A stretch of DNA of 39,837 nucleotides from Collinsella sp. (GTDB taxonomy: Bacteria > Actinomycetota > Coriobacteriia > Coriobacteriales > Coriobacteriaceae), in assembly GCA_018376905.1 (NCBI GenBank), contig JAHAAK010000021.1:1-39837 (forward strand), given 5' to 3'. The notes beneath the pieces are model-generated. The model was not told the origin of the DNA and made no database searches. It saw only the letters and a list, made by a program, of their open reading frames with translations. Positions within the stretch are counted from its first letter, which is position 1; each line of letters opens with the position of its first letter. Below are positions 14,779 through 23,981 of this stretch, piece by piece. Both the position numbers and the translations under genes were made by a program.

Positions 14779-15921
14779 GTGATCTGCCCGCATTGCCTTA
14801 AGACTATCGAGGACGGCGCCTCGTTCTGCCCCTACTGTAACGCCTATGTGGGTCCGGGCGATGGTCCCGAGCACACCGAGTTCGTGTTCTGTGAGGGCTG
14901 CGGTGCCCGTCTTTCTCCGCATGATCGTACGTGCCCCAAATGCGGACGCCCCGCTCCGGGTATCCTCTCCGAGGACGCTGCCGCATCCGATCTGGCTGCG
15001 GGTCGCACGGCGGGCTTTCCGCGCCTAACGCAAGAGCAGATCGATACCGAGGTGCCGCATGCGCCCGCCTCGGCAGCCGCGGTTCTTTCGGACGCCGCCG
15101 ACCCCAACGAGACCTGCGTGTTGCCGGCTTTCGATAAGGATTTCGGTATCCCCAAGGTCGATATTCCCACGCCCGTTTCCCTGCATGACGATGCTCAAAA
15201 ACCCAAGCGCAAGGTGCATCCCGACGAGGACGCCTATCACAAGCACAAGCGTCATATCCCCAAGCCGCTCATTATCATCGCGGTCCTTGCCTTTGTGTGC
15301 GGTGGTGCCTATTGGTTCGTGACGACCGATCCCATGGGTGTCATGCCTGGCTTCTATGACCAGTTTGGCCAGGCCGCGCAGACGACCTTCCCTACGCGCC
15401 AAAAGGGTGAGGCGACTGAGGACGATACCAAGCAGGACGATTCTGCCGAGGTGGTCCAGGAAGAAACCGTGCTCACCGATGATCAGCTCTATACCAGGCT
15501 CGACGGTCTGTATCAGACCATCGTGTCCTACGGTGACGAGGACCAGATCGGCGAGGTCATCGATTCTTTTAACAACGGCTATCTTCGAACGCCGCTGTCC
15601 ACCCGTCAGGAGCTGTCGCAGAGTGCCTACGCCCTGCGCGACCAGATCAAAAAGACGCAAGATGAGCTCAACAACCTTAAGTATCAGGACGATACGGTCT
15701 ATGCGGACGACATCGCCCACTTAAAGCAGCTTGCCGAGTGGATGTATGAGCGCGTCGACGTGATTTGCCAGAGCTGGGACATCTCGCTGGCCATTCCCGA
15801 TGGCGAGTCGATGAGTTCCCACCAAAGCGAGATCCTGGCGCCCATCGCGCAGAGTGGCAACAGCGCGCTGAACCAGTACGACGCCAATGTGGGTTCCTGG
15901 AAGCCGCAGCAGCGTTCCTAA
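14779..15921 (+). CDS. Double zinc-ribbon membrane protein of unknown function
   Basis: I do not recognise a named family for this 380-aa protein. The N-terminus holds two treble-clef-like zinc ribbons: CPHC with CPYC, and CEGC with CPKC, within the first 60 residues. A low-complexity linker follows, then a Lys/His/Arg-rich stretch and one membrane segment near residues 161-182. The C-terminal 190 residues, probably outside the cell, include an acidic linker and a predicted helical or coiled-coil region (QKTQDELNNL-like). The order zinc ribbon, single membrane helix, external helical domain suggests a sensor or adaptor. The start is GTG at 14779 after AAAAGAGG; the frame reading from 14749 lacks a ribosome site. 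It stands between the ATPase and the cyclophilin genes. Confidence 0.75.
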   Translation: MICPHCLKTIEDGASFCPYCNAYVGPGDGPEHTEFVFCEGCGARLSPHDRTCPKCGRPAPGILSEDAAASDLAAGRTAGFPRLTQEQIDTEVPHAPASAAAVLSDAADPNETCVLPAFDKDFGIPKVDIPTPVSLHDDAQKPKRKVHPDEDAYHKHKRHIPKPLIIIAVLAFVCGGAYWFVTTDPMGVMPGFYDQFGQAAQTTFPTRQKGEATEDDTKQDDSAEVVQEETVLTDDQLYTRLDGLYQTIVSYGDEDQIGEVIDSFNNGYLRTPLSTRQELSQSAYALRDQIKKTQDELNNLKYQDDTVYADDIAHLKQLAEWMYERVDVICQSWDISLAIPDGESMSSHQSEILAPIAQSGNSALNQYDANVGSWKPQQRS

Positions 15922-15959
15922 AATTAGTTCGCCATAGTCGGCATAACCTACGTGCGCAA

Positions 15960-15989
15960 TTGATGTAAGCCCGTGCTTATTGCTACAAT
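15960..15989 (+). promoter_or_regulatory. Extended -10 promoter upstream of the cyclophilin gene
   Basis: TTGATG (15960-15965), an 18-base spacer and TACAAT (15984-15989) preceded by TGC form an extended -10 promoter. It lies 39 bases before the ATG at 16029 and probably drives the cyclophilin-TPR pair. Confidence 0.6.
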
Positions 15990-16028
15990 TCGTACAAATA
16001 TGCTTTAAACGCACGAGGAAGGAACCAC

Positions 16029-16571
16029 ATGTTTGGTTTTAAGAAAGAGCTCTACACGCCCGAGTATCAGCTTGTCGGCGACGAGTGCGCCGTAATCGAG
16101 ACGTCGAAGGGTACCATCAAGGTCAAGTTTGACGGCGAGGGCGCTCCCATTCATGTCGCGAACTTCTGCGAGCTTTCCACGATGGGTTTCTATGATGGCC
16201 TTAAGTTCCATCGCTATGTGCCCGGTTTTGTTATCCAAGGTGGCGACCCCAATACCCGCGACATGTCCGGCGCCGACGTCGCCGCCGGTCTTGAGGGCCC
16301 CGACGGCATGCCCGGTACCGGTGGCCCCGGCTACTGCATCAAGGGCGAGTTTGCCACCAATCCGCGCAACAGCCATGTCGATGGCGCCCTTGCCATGGCA
16401 CGCTCCATGGACCCCGATTCCGCGGGTTCGCAGTTCTACTTCTGCCTGGGTGCCCAGCATAACCTCGATTCCGGTTACACCGTCTTTGGTACCACGGTCG
16501 AGGGTCTCGATGTGATTTCGCAGCTGCGTGCCGGCGACGAGATCGTCCATGTCGAGATCGTTCACGAGTAA
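16029..16571 (+). CDS. Peptidyl-prolyl cis-trans isomerase, cyclophilin type
   Basis: This 180-aa protein catalyses proline isomerisation during protein folding. The cyclophilin core is clear: GFYDGLKFHRYVPGFVIQGGDP (catalytic Arg in FHR), MARSMDPDSAGSQFYFCLG, and a TVFG segment near the end. There is no signal peptide, so it is probably cytoplasmic. Length is normal for single-domain bacterial cyclophilins. The start ATG at 16029 follows AGGAAGGAA. The TPR membrane protein gene starts 11 bases after its stop, so the two are cotranscribed. Confidence 0.93.
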   Translation: MFGFKKELYTPEYQLVGDECAVIETSKGTIKVKFDGEGAPIHVANFCELSTMGFYDGLKFHRYVPGFVIQGGDPNTRDMSGADVAAGLEGPDGMPGTGGPGYCIKGEFATNPRNSHVDGALAMARSMDPDSAGSQFYFCLGAQHNLDSGYTVFGTTVEGLDVISQLRAGDEIVHVEIVHE

Positions 16572-16582
16572 AGGGGACTTCC

Positions 16583-17887
16583 TTGAATAGCCAGCTGATC
16601 CAACAGGGCCGCGCCGCTTACCGCGCGGGTGATTTTTCCGCTGCAGCCCAGATGCTTGGGGCGGCAAAGACTCCCGATGAGATTATGGGCGAGGCCGATC
16701 ACCTTCGTGGCAACGCCTTGATGCACCTGGGCATGTATGCCGAGGCCGCCGAGGCTTATGCTGCCGCCCTCAACGACGGCACCTACGGCAAGCGCGGCGC
16801 GCTGCTCACCAACCGCGGCAAGGCGCTTGCCGCCGTGGGCGACTACACGACGGCCGCCCAGGCGTTCTCTGCTGCTACGCAGGATGCTTCCTATGCCACG
16901 CCGTTCAAGGCCTATCTGGGCCTGGGCAATGCGCTGTTCCAGTCGGGCGATTATGCCAACGCGGGTACTGCCTTCCGTCAGGCTGCCATCGACGGCGCCA
17001 ATCCGGCTCCTGCCGCCGCACTCGGCGAGCTCGGTCGTTGCTTCATTAAGCTCGGCCGTCCGGCGGATGCCGTGGAGACCTACCGCACGGCTATCGACTT
17101 TGCCGGCCCCCGCGACGACACGCGTGCGCTCAATGCCGGCATGGGTCAGGCGCTTTCTGCCGCCGGCCGTCCCTCCGACGCACTCGACGCCTTTAACGCC
17201 GCTACTGCCGATGGCATCTACCAGCTCACTTCCGAGCAGGCCGATGAGCTTGCCCGCGTGCATGATTCGCTTGCCGCACTGTCTGCCCAGACGGCTATGG
17301 CCACGGCTCCGGCGCCCGCGATGGACGCCCCTGCCGTCGATCCGCTCGATCCTACGGGCGCGACCGGTCAGTTTATGCCCGATCCCTCGGACACCGGCTT
17401 CTTTACACTGTCCGAGTCCGAGATGGTCCAGCAGGACCGTCAGGATCGTAAGCAGGCCAAGGTCCGTCGTCGCCACCGCCACATGGGTCTCAAAGTCTTC
17501 ATCGTGCTGCTTCTGCTCATTTTGATCGCCGCGGGCGGTCTGGGCTTTGCCTACACGCGCGGCTTTGGCTTCCCGTCTCAGGAGTCTGTCGTTACCGATC
17601 TGTTCCAGGCTGCTGGCGACGGTGACACCGCAAAGGCCGAGTCTTGCCTGGCCTCGAGCCTGTCCGAGGACGCTAAGTCGATGATCATCTCCTCGATTCC
17701 GCAGGGTGCCACCGTGTCCGTCGAGGGCATGGATCAGTCCATGACCGAGACGACCGCCAAGGTGAAGGCATCGCTGTCCAAGGGCGGCGAGCAGGAGTAC
17801 ACCGTCAAATTCGTGCGCTCCGACAACCATATCGGCTGGGCCGTTTCCTCGCTCGATATGGATTTCTCGGCTGCTGACAACCAGTAG
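16583..17887 (+). CDS. TPR-repeat membrane protein with C-terminal extracytoplasmic domain
   Basis: This 434-aa protein has about six Ala-rich tetratricopeptide-like repeats in residues 5-230, with recurring A-x-Y/G-x-A-L/A and NRGKAL/GLGNAL signatures, so it likely binds other proteins. A linker rich in Ala, Pro and Asp follows, then a basic patch (KVRRRHRHMG), one membrane helix near residues 304-328 and a C-terminal domain of about 100 residues that looks like a small alpha/beta (NTF2/DUF4878-like) fold. The repeats would face the cytoplasm. The start is TTG at 16583, six bases after AAGGGG. It shares an operon with the cyclophilin and lies just ahead of mreB, behind a hairpin. No function is assigned. 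Confidence 0.78.
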   Translation: MNSQLIQQGRAAYRAGDFSAAAQMLGAAKTPDEIMGEADHLRGNALMHLGMYAEAAEAYAAALNDGTYGKRGALLTNRGKALAAVGDYTTAAQAFSAATQDASYATPFKAYLGLGNALFQSGDYANAGTAFRQAAIDGANPAPAAALGELGRCFIKLGRPADAVETYRTAIDFAGPRDDTRALNAGMGQALSAAGRPSDALDAFNAATADGIYQLTSEQADELARVHDSLAALSAQTAMATAPAPAMDAPAVDPLDPTGATGQFMPDPSDTGFFTLSESEMVQQDRQDRKQAKVRRRHRHMGLKVFIVLLLLILIAAGGLGFAYTRGFGFPSQESVVTDLFQAAGDGDTAKAESCLASSLSEDAKSMIISSIPQGATVSVEGMDQSMTETTAKVKASLSKGGEQEYTVKFVRSDNHIGWAVSSLDMDFSAADNQ

Positions 17888-17909
17888 TGACCTTATGGGA
17901 TTTAGCTTT

Positions 17910-17942
17910 GCCCGGCGCTTCACCGCAAGTGAGGTGCCGGGC
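17910..17942 (+). terminator. Hairpin between the TPR gene and mreB
   Basis: A 14-bp stem with two wobble pairs (GCCCGGCGCTTCAC / GTGAGGTGCCGGGC) and loop CGCAA lies 23 bases after the TPR stop. The tail TTGCGCTAG is not a proper T-run, so termination may be weak or factor-assisted. A -10-like TATGAT at 17952-17957, right after it, may serve mreB. Confidence 0.5.
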
Positions 17943-18002
17943 TTGCGCTAGTATGATGAGCTAGTAGTTTTCCAGCAATCATCCAACACATCAGGAGTTG
18001 CG

Positions 18003-19046
18003 TTGTTTTCTTTGATGGATATGTTCTTCGGTAGCTATGCGGGCGATCTTGCCATCGACCTCGGCACCGCCAATACGCTTGTCTCCGTGCGCGGCAAGGG
18101 CATCGTCATTCGCGAGCCCTCTGTAGTCGCCATCGACAAGAACGACGAGCGCATCCTGGCGGTCGGTATCGAGGCAAAGCGCATGCTCGGCCGTACGCCC
18201 GGCAACATCGTGGCCGTTCGTCCCCTGAAGGACGGCGTCATCGCCGACTTCGATGTTACCGAGGCTATGCTTCGCTACTTTATCGACAAGGCGTCCGAGA
18301 AGCGCTATCCGTGGACCCCGCGTCCGCGCGTTGTCGTCTGCGTTCCCTCCGGTGTCACGTCGGTCGAGAAGCGTGCCGTCTTTGAGGCCACGATCCAGGC
18401 CGGCGCTCGCCAGGCCTATCTGATCGAAGAGCCTATGGCCGCCGCTATCGGCGCCGACCTGCCCGTCGAGGAGCCTACCGGCTCCATGGTCATCGACATC
18501 GGTGGCGGTACCACCGAGGTTGCCGTTATCGCTATGGGCGGCATCGTCGTCTCGCAGTCCATCCGTATTGCCGGCGACGAGTTCGATCAGGCCATCCTCA
18601 CGCACGTTCGCGATGCCTACAACCTGGCCATCGGCGAGCGTACGGCAGAGGACATCAAGATCAAGGTCGGCTCCGCCGTGCCGCTCAAGGATGAGCTCGA
18701 CGTCGAGGTCAACGGCCGCGACGTGATCACCGGTCTGCCCAAGACCGTGCGCATCGAGAGCGAGGAGATTCGTCGCGCACTCAACAAGCCGCTCGACGAG
18801 ATGGCCAAGGCCGTCAAGGACGCACTCGACGCTACGCCTCCCGATCTTGCCTCGGACCTTATGTACTATGGCATTTTGCTGACCGGTGGCGGCGCGCTGC
18901 TGCGCGGTCTCGATGTGCGCCTGCGCGATGAGACCGGCGTTTCGGTCAACGTCAGCCCCACGGCGCTCGATAACGTTGTTAACGGCTGTGCCCGCGTGCT
19001 CGAGGCCAATGCGTTTGATGGCGGCTTCGTCCAGACCAATGCTTAA
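18003..19046 (+). CDS. mreB: Rod shape-determining protein MreB
   Basis: This 347-aa actin-like ATPase forms membrane-associated filaments that guide lateral wall synthesis. Actin-fold signatures are DLGTANTLV (phosphate 1, about residues 19-27), IDIGGGTTEVAVI (phosphate 2, near 164) and LTGGGALLRG (adenosine, near 297). The start is TTG at 18003, five bases after AGGAG (17993-17997); the ATG at 18015 would be 17 bases from it. The first residues (SLMDMFFG) are hydrophobic, which suits membrane contact. It heads the block mreB-mreC-mreD-PBP2-rodA. Confidence 0.97.
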   Translation: MFSLMDMFFGSYAGDLAIDLGTANTLVSVRGKGIVIREPSVVAIDKNDERILAVGIEAKRMLGRTPGNIVAVRPLKDGVIADFDVTEAMLRYFIDKASEKRYPWTPRPRVVVCVPSGVTSVEKRAVFEATIQAGARQAYLIEEPMAAAIGADLPVEEPTGSMVIDIGGGTTEVAVIAMGGIVVSQSIRIAGDEFDQAILTHVRDAYNLAIGERTAEDIKIKVGSAVPLKDELDVEVNGRDVITGLPKTVRIESEEIRRALNKPLDEMAKAVKDALDATPPDLASDLMYYGILLTGGGALLRGLDVRLRDETGVSVNVSPTALDNVVNGCARVLEANAFDGGFVQTNA

Positions 19047-19067
19047 TTTCCAAAAGGTGGATTCCAT

Positions 19068-20066
19068 TTGGCACGATCTTCGGGTTTCTCCACAAATCTG
19101 AATACCAAGCGACAATCAACGGGTATGCGCCCGTTGATTGTTTTCAGCCTGATTTCGGTGTTGCTGCTCACGTTTTATATTCGTGAGGGCGAGGCAGGAC
19201 CGATTCATGCCGTGCGTTCGGGCGTAACGACGATTACCTCGCCGGTGCGTTTTGTGGGCTCGGCTGTGGCGGCTCCTTTCAATGCCATCGGCAACGTGTT
19301 CTCTAACCTTACGGCGTCGCAGGACACGCTCGACGAACTCAAGAAGCAAAACGAGGAACTGACCTCTAAGGTTGCTGAGCTCTCCGAGGCTCAAAAGACC
19401 GCCGAGCGTCTGGAAGGGCTGGTCGGCCTGCAGTCGACCTACAACCTTAAATCGACTGCAGCTCGTATTGTCGGTGCCTCCGGCGATGCCTGGACCTCGA
19501 CCGTTACCATCGACAAGGGCTCTGCCGACGGCCTTACCATCAACATGCCCGTGACGAGTTCTGCCGGTGTTATCGGCCAGATTATCGAGGTATCGGCCAA
19601 AACGTCGACCGTGCGCCTGATTGGCGACGAGAACTCGGGCGTGTCCGCTATGGTGCAGGACACGCGCGCTCAGGGCATGCTGCAGGGTCAGGCTGACGGC
19701 ACGCTGCGTCTTGAGTACGTGAGCGTCGACTCCGACGTTAAGGTTGGCGACATCATCGTGACCTCGGGCATTGGCGGTGTGTTCCCCAAGGGTCTACCGC
19801 TCGGCACCGTCTCGTCTGTTGAGAAATCGGCTAACGACGTGTACTACACCATTGTGGTGCGCGCTCAGACCACGGCCGAGAACAACGAGGAAGTGCTGGT
19901 CATTACCTCGCTGACCGACGAACAGTCGGCCTCGGATGAGGACGTGAACACGGCCAACAGCACGCCGCAGGGAACGTCGCGCGATGCTGCGACCAAGACG
20001 AAGGACGAGAGCCCGGATGACAGTTCCGACACGTCCGAGACGACCGATTCCGGCTCGAGCGAATAG
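19068..20066 (+). CDS. mreC: Rod shape-determining protein MreC
   Basis: This 332-aa membrane-anchored scaffold links MreB to the wall synthases outside the membrane. It has a short cytoplasmic N-terminus, one membrane helix near residues 23-40, a coiled coil (TLDELKKQNEELTSKVAEL, about 88-106) and a beta-rich domain with IDKGSADGL, VTSSAGVIGQI and GDIIVTSGIGGVFPKGLPLG, all typical of MreC. The last 50 residues are a Ser/Thr/Asp-rich tail. The start is TTG at 19068 behind AAAGGTGG. Confidence 0.95.
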   Translation: MARSSGFSTNLNTKRQSTGMRPLIVFSLISVLLLTFYIREGEAGPIHAVRSGVTTITSPVRFVGSAVAAPFNAIGNVFSNLTASQDTLDELKKQNEELTSKVAELSEAQKTAERLEGLVGLQSTYNLKSTAARIVGASGDAWTSTVTIDKGSADGLTINMPVTSSAGVIGQIIEVSAKTSTVRLIGDENSGVSAMVQDTRAQGMLQGQADGTLRLEYVSVDSDVKVGDIIVTSGIGGVFPKGLPLGTVSSVEKSANDVYYTIVVRAQTTAENNEEVLVITSLTDEQSASDEDVNTANSTPQGTSRDAATKTKDESPDDSSDTSETTDSGSSE

Positions 20067-20077
20067 GGGGCATGTCC

Positions 20078-20644
20078 ATGGATCTACACGAGCAGGGGAT
20101 GAGCTCCCGCACGTTTGTAATCGCCGCCATTGTGTGCGTGCTGCTGCAGGCAGGCCTGGCACCGCAGATCTCCATTGCGGGCGGTCGCGTCAACTTTATG
20201 ATTATCCTGGTGTGCCTAAGCGTGTTCTCGGGCGACCCGACCCGTGCCGTCGTGTGCGGTTTTTGCAGCGGCTTGTTCTATGACCTTTCCGCTGCCGTGC
20301 CGGTGGGCGTTATGTCGCTCCTGCTGACCGTGGGTTCTTTTGCCCTGGTGCATAGCGCTGCCGGTCAGACGGGCGGTGCCCCGAGTGCGCGCGGCATCAC
20401 GGTGGGCGCCTTCGCGTTCGTCATTAATGTGATCTACAGCATCATCTTGCTGTTTATGGGTTTGGAGACGAGCTTTGTCGTGGCGATCTTCTGCCATGCG
20501 CTGCCGTCTTCGATCCTGACGGGTCTGGTTGCCATTCCGTTTTTGATGTCCGGCGTCGTGCCGCAGTCCGGTTATGGATTCTCCGCACGTGGCGGACGCC
20601 AGACGGGCATGCGCTTTAAGCCCAAGACCCGTAAGCTCAAATAG
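20078..20644 (+). CDS. mreD: Rod shape-determining protein MreD
   Basis: This 188-aa integral membrane protein belongs to the elongasome together with MreC and PBP2. It has about five hydrophobic segments and the MreD-like stretch GFCSGLFYDLSAAVPVGV near residue 65. The start is ATG at 20078, seven bases after AGGGGG; an ATG at 20072 is only one base from that site. It begins 11 bases after mreC. Confidence 0.9.
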   Translation: MDLHEQGMSSRTFVIAAIVCVLLQAGLAPQISIAGGRVNFMIILVCLSVFSGDPTRAVVCGFCSGLFYDLSAAVPVGVMSLLLTVGSFALVHSAAGQTGGAPSARGITVGAFAFVINVIYSIILLFMGLETSFVVAIFCHALPSSILTGLVAIPFLMSGVVPQSGYGFSARGGRQTGMRFKPKTRKLK

Positions 20645-20657
20645 GGGAGGCTCGTAG

Positions 20658-22727
20658 ATGTCTTCCCAGATGACGGTTATTATCGCCGGTATCGTGCTGG
20701 TTGTGGCCATCGTGGTCGCACTGGTCATTATGCGTCGCGGCGATTCTCGTTTTACCTACGATACGCAGCATGGGACGGCCCCGCGCGCCACCGAGGGCGA
20801 GGGCAATACCGCGGCGACCGCCTTTAAGGGCCGCTTCTCCATCCTCACCACGGGTGTGGGCGCGATGTTCGCGGCGCTTGCCGTCAAGCTGTGGGGCATG
20901 CAGATGGTCTCGTCGGACTATTACGAAAAGCAGGCTAATAGCAATCAGACGCGCACCGTTACCACACCCGCTGTGCGCGGCCGCATCCTCGACCGCAATG
21001 GCGTGGCGCTTGTCCAGAACCGTCCCTCACTTGCTGTCGTGGCCTACCGCGACCTTGCCGAGGATGAGGTTCTGGTTCGCCATCTTGCCAACGTGCTCGG
21101 TATGCCCTACGTGGCGGTGCTGCGCAATATTCAGGACAATTCCGAGGGCGCTCAGAGCCTGCATACCATCGCGACGGACGTCCGTCGCTCCACGGTTGCC
21201 TATATTCAGGAGCACGCCGGCGAGTTCCCGGGCGTCAAGATTGCCGAGCGTACCGAGCGCCAGTATCCATATGGCGAGACGGCATGCCATATCTTGGGCT
21301 ATACCGGCACCATTACCTCCGAGCAGCTCGAGGCCCAGAATAAGAAAACCTCTGGTGATGATGATGCTTCTGCTGGCCGGATTACGTACCAGTCGGGCGA
21401 TATCGTGGGCCAGGCGGGTGTTGAGAGCTACTACGAAAACCTGCTGCAGGGTATTCGTGGCGAGCAGACCGTCAAGGTCGATGCCTCGGGCAATGTGACC
21501 GGTCAGGCCGGCGCCGTGCCCGCCAAGGCCGGCTCCGACATTAAGCTCACGCTCGACCTTAAGATCCAACAGGCCTGTGAGACGGCGCTGGCGAGCGCCA
21601 TCGAGCTTGCCAAGACCACTGGCTACAGCAATGCCGGCAACGGCGCTGTGGTGTGTCTCGATCCCAACAATGGCGAGATCCTGGGCATGGCGAGCGAGCC
21701 CAAGTTCGATCCGTCCGTCTTTATCGGCGGCGTCTCAAATGACGTGTGGACCGAGCTCAATGATGACAAGGGTTCGCACCCGCTGCTCAACCGCGCCATT
21801 AGCGGACAGTACATGTCGGCCTCGACCATCAAGCCGCTCTCGGCACTGGCCGGTCTTGAGTTTGGAACCTACACTTCAACGCAGACAACCAACTGCACGG
21901 GCTATTGGACGGGCCTGGGCAAGGCTTGGGGCAAGCGCTGCTGGCTGACGTCTGGCCACGGCACCATGACGCTGCAGTCGGGTATCGCCAACTCGTGCGA
22001 CCCCGTCTTCTACGACATGGGCAAGGCCTTCTTTTATGACGAGCAACATTCCGAGGGCCTGCAGGAGGTCTTTCGTCGCTGGGGCCTAGGCAAGACCTGC
22101 GGTATCGATCTGCCGAGTGAGGGCGCGGGCCGCATTCCCGATGCCGAGTGGAAAGAGTCGTACTTTACCGACGCCTCTGCCGAGGACCGCAAGTGGAATG
22201 CCGGCGATATGACCAACATTGCCATCGGCCAAGGCGACATCCTGGTGACGCCCCTGCAGATGGCGTGCGCCTATATGGGTCTTGCCAACGGCGGCAAACA
22301 GTACGTGCCTCACGTGTTTTTGTCTGCCGTGTCGCGCGATGGCGACGGCGATGCCTATAAGTACAACGGCAAGGGCAAGAAGAAGCGCCTGGAGGCCAAG
22401 ATCAACAGCGATTCGGATTTGACTCTTGTTCGCAACGGCATGCACGACGTGATTTACACGGCATCGACGTCCCTGGCGGCTCACTTTGGCACCCTGACGC
22501 CGCAGGTGTACGGCAAGTCGGGCACGGGCGAGAAAAGCGGCGAGGACGAATACGCGTGGTTCTGCGCCTATGCACCGGCCGATGATCCCAAGTATGTCAT
22601 CGCTACTGTCCTGGAGCAGGGCGGCGGTGGTTCGGATACCGCGATGCATGTCGTGCGCGACGTGCTCGGCGTGATTTATGACGAGCCCGATACCTCTTCG
22701 GCCTCGGGCGATTCTTCGGTTCGATAG
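20658..22727 (+). CDS. mrdA: Penicillin-binding protein 2 (elongation transpeptidase)
   Basis: This 689-aa class B PBP cross-links peptidoglycan during side-wall growth. There are hydrophobic stretches at about residues 7-26 and 62-82, then the dimerisation domain with RGRILDRNG. The transpeptidase motifs are STIK (389-392, nucleophile Ser389), SCD (446-448, the S-x-D form typical of PBP2 rather than S-x-N) and KSG (620-622). The N-terminus is odd: the helix at residues 7-26 precedes a 35-residue linker and a second helix, so there may be two membrane passes. It lies 13 bases after mreD and 9 bases before rodA. Confidence 0.93.
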   Translation: MSSQMTVIIAGIVLVVAIVVALVIMRRGDSRFTYDTQHGTAPRATEGEGNTAATAFKGRFSILTTGVGAMFAALAVKLWGMQMVSSDYYEKQANSNQTRTVTTPAVRGRILDRNGVALVQNRPSLAVVAYRDLAEDEVLVRHLANVLGMPYVAVLRNIQDNSEGAQSLHTIATDVRRSTVAYIQEHAGEFPGVKIAERTERQYPYGETACHILGYTGTITSEQLEAQNKKTSGDDDASAGRITYQSGDIVGQAGVESYYENLLQGIRGEQTVKVDASGNVTGQAGAVPAKAGSDIKLTLDLKIQQACETALASAIELAKTTGYSNAGNGAVVCLDPNNGEILGMASEPKFDPSVFIGGVSNDVWTELNDDKGSHPLLNRAISGQYMSASTIKPLSALAGLEFGTYTSTQTTNCTGYWTGLGKAWGKRCWLTSGHGTMTLQSGIANSCDPVFYDMGKAFFYDEQHSEGLQEVFRRWGLGKTCGIDLPSEGAGRIPDAEWKESYFTDASAEDRKWNAGDMTNIAIGQGDILVTPLQMACAYMGLANGGKQYVPHVFLSAVSRDGDGDAYKYNGKGKKKRLEAKINSDSDLTLVRNGMHDVIYTASTSLAAHFGTLTPQVYGKSGTGEKSGEDEYAWFCAYAPADDPKYVIATVLEQGGGGSDTAMHVVRDVLGVIYDEPDTSSASGDSSVR

Positions 22728-22736
22728 GAGGTTGCG

Positions 22737-23963
22737 ATGGATTTTTCTCCGGCGGATCTGTTCCGTTCAACCAAGACCGGCTCTCGCAGCAGCCTGGACC
22801 GCGTCAACAAGCAACTTTCGGCCTCGCGCGGTACGTTTCGCCAAAAGGTGCATATCGGTGTGCTGCTGGCTACCGTCGCGCTCGTTGCCTATGGCGCCAT
22901 CATTATTTGGTCGGCGTCACAGTTTAAGGCCGACGCCTCATTCTCGCGCCACCTGCTGGGCATTGGCATTGGCGCGGTGCTTGCGGTGCTCGTCTGGCGT
23001 ACCGATCTGCGCGGTATTTCCAATTTTTCGACGGCGTTGCTCGTCATCGACCTGATCGTGATCTTCTCGCCCAAGATTCCGGGTCTGTCCTATACGGGCG
23101 GTCTGGGCATGACGGGTTGGATCAAGATTCCCGGTATCGGCTTGACATTCCAGCCGGTTGAGCTTGCCAAGCTCATCACCATCTTCTTTATTGCTACGCT
23201 TGGTTCGCAGTATAACGGTCGCATCGATACCGTTCGCGACTACGTCAAGCTCTGCGGCATGCTGTCTATTCCGTTTTTGGCCGTCGTTGCCATGGGTGAC
23301 CTGGGCTCGGGCCTGGTCGTGCTGGTTTCGGGCGCCATCGTCATTTGTATGAGCGGTGCGCGCCGCGAATGGGTGCTGTCGACCCTGGCCCTGCTCGTGG
23401 GCCTGGTGGCCCTCGTCCTGGCGCTCGATTCGGTCTTTGATTCGTTGCTCGGCCACGATGTGCTCATCAAGCAGTATCAGATGAACCGTCTGACGGTCTT
23501 TATCGACCCCGATAATGCCGATTCGGATGATGCCTACAACCTGCAGCAGTCGCTTATCGCCGTTGGCTCGGGCGGCTTCTTTGGTAAGGGTTTGGGCCAT
23601 GCGACACAGTCGGCCGGCGGCTTTCTGCCTGAGTTCCACACCGACTTCGTCTTCGCCTTCCTGTCCGAGACCTTTGGCTTTTGCGGTTCCTTTTTGCTCC
23701 TGTGCCTCTACGTTCTGCTGATCTTTTCGACGATTCGCGTCGCCTTTAAGTGCGAGTCGCTGTTTTTGCGTCTTTCGTGTGTGGGCATCGTTGGCATGTG
23801 GGCGTTCCAGACTTTCGAAAACATCGGCATGTGCATCGGCATGATGCCGATTACCGGTATTCCGCTACCGTTTATTAGCTTCGGTTCGTCTTCGATGATG
23901 ATTCAGCTGCTGACGGTGGGTATCGTACAATCCATATGGCGGCATCGTTCGGACGCCGCGTAA
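22737..23963 (+). CDS. rodA: Peptidoglycan glycosyltransferase RodA (SEDS family)
   Basis: This 408-aa polytopic protein polymerises lipid II in the elongasome with the PBP2 encoded just before it. About ten membrane segments are visible. SEDS signatures are FQPVELAKL near residue 140, GFFGKGLGHATQSAGGFLPE near residue 280, TDFVFAFLSETFG, and the C-terminal GIPLPFISFGSSSM. The catalytic Asp expected in the large external loop probably lies around IDPDNADSDDAYN. The start ATG at 22737 follows AGGAGG. RodA is preferred over FtsW because of the mre context. Confidence 0.93.
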   Translation: MDFSPADLFRSTKTGSRSSLDRVNKQLSASRGTFRQKVHIGVLLATVALVAYGAIIIWSASQFKADASFSRHLLGIGIGAVLAVLVWRTDLRGISNFSTALLVIDLIVIFSPKIPGLSYTGGLGMTGWIKIPGIGLTFQPVELAKLITIFFIATLGSQYNGRIDTVRDYVKLCGMLSIPFLAVVAMGDLGSGLVVLVSGAIVICMSGARREWVLSTLALLVGLVALVLALDSVFDSLLGHDVLIKQYQMNRLTVFIDPDNADSDDAYNLQQSLIAVGSGGFFGKGLGHATQSAGGFLPEFHTDFVFAFLSETFGFCGSFLLLCLYVLLIFSTIRVAFKCESLFLRLSCVGIVGMWAFQTFENIGMCIGMMPITGIPLPFISFGSSSMMIQLLTVGIVQSIWRHRSDAA

Positions 23964-23981
23964 CCGCTGGAGGGGTTTGCT

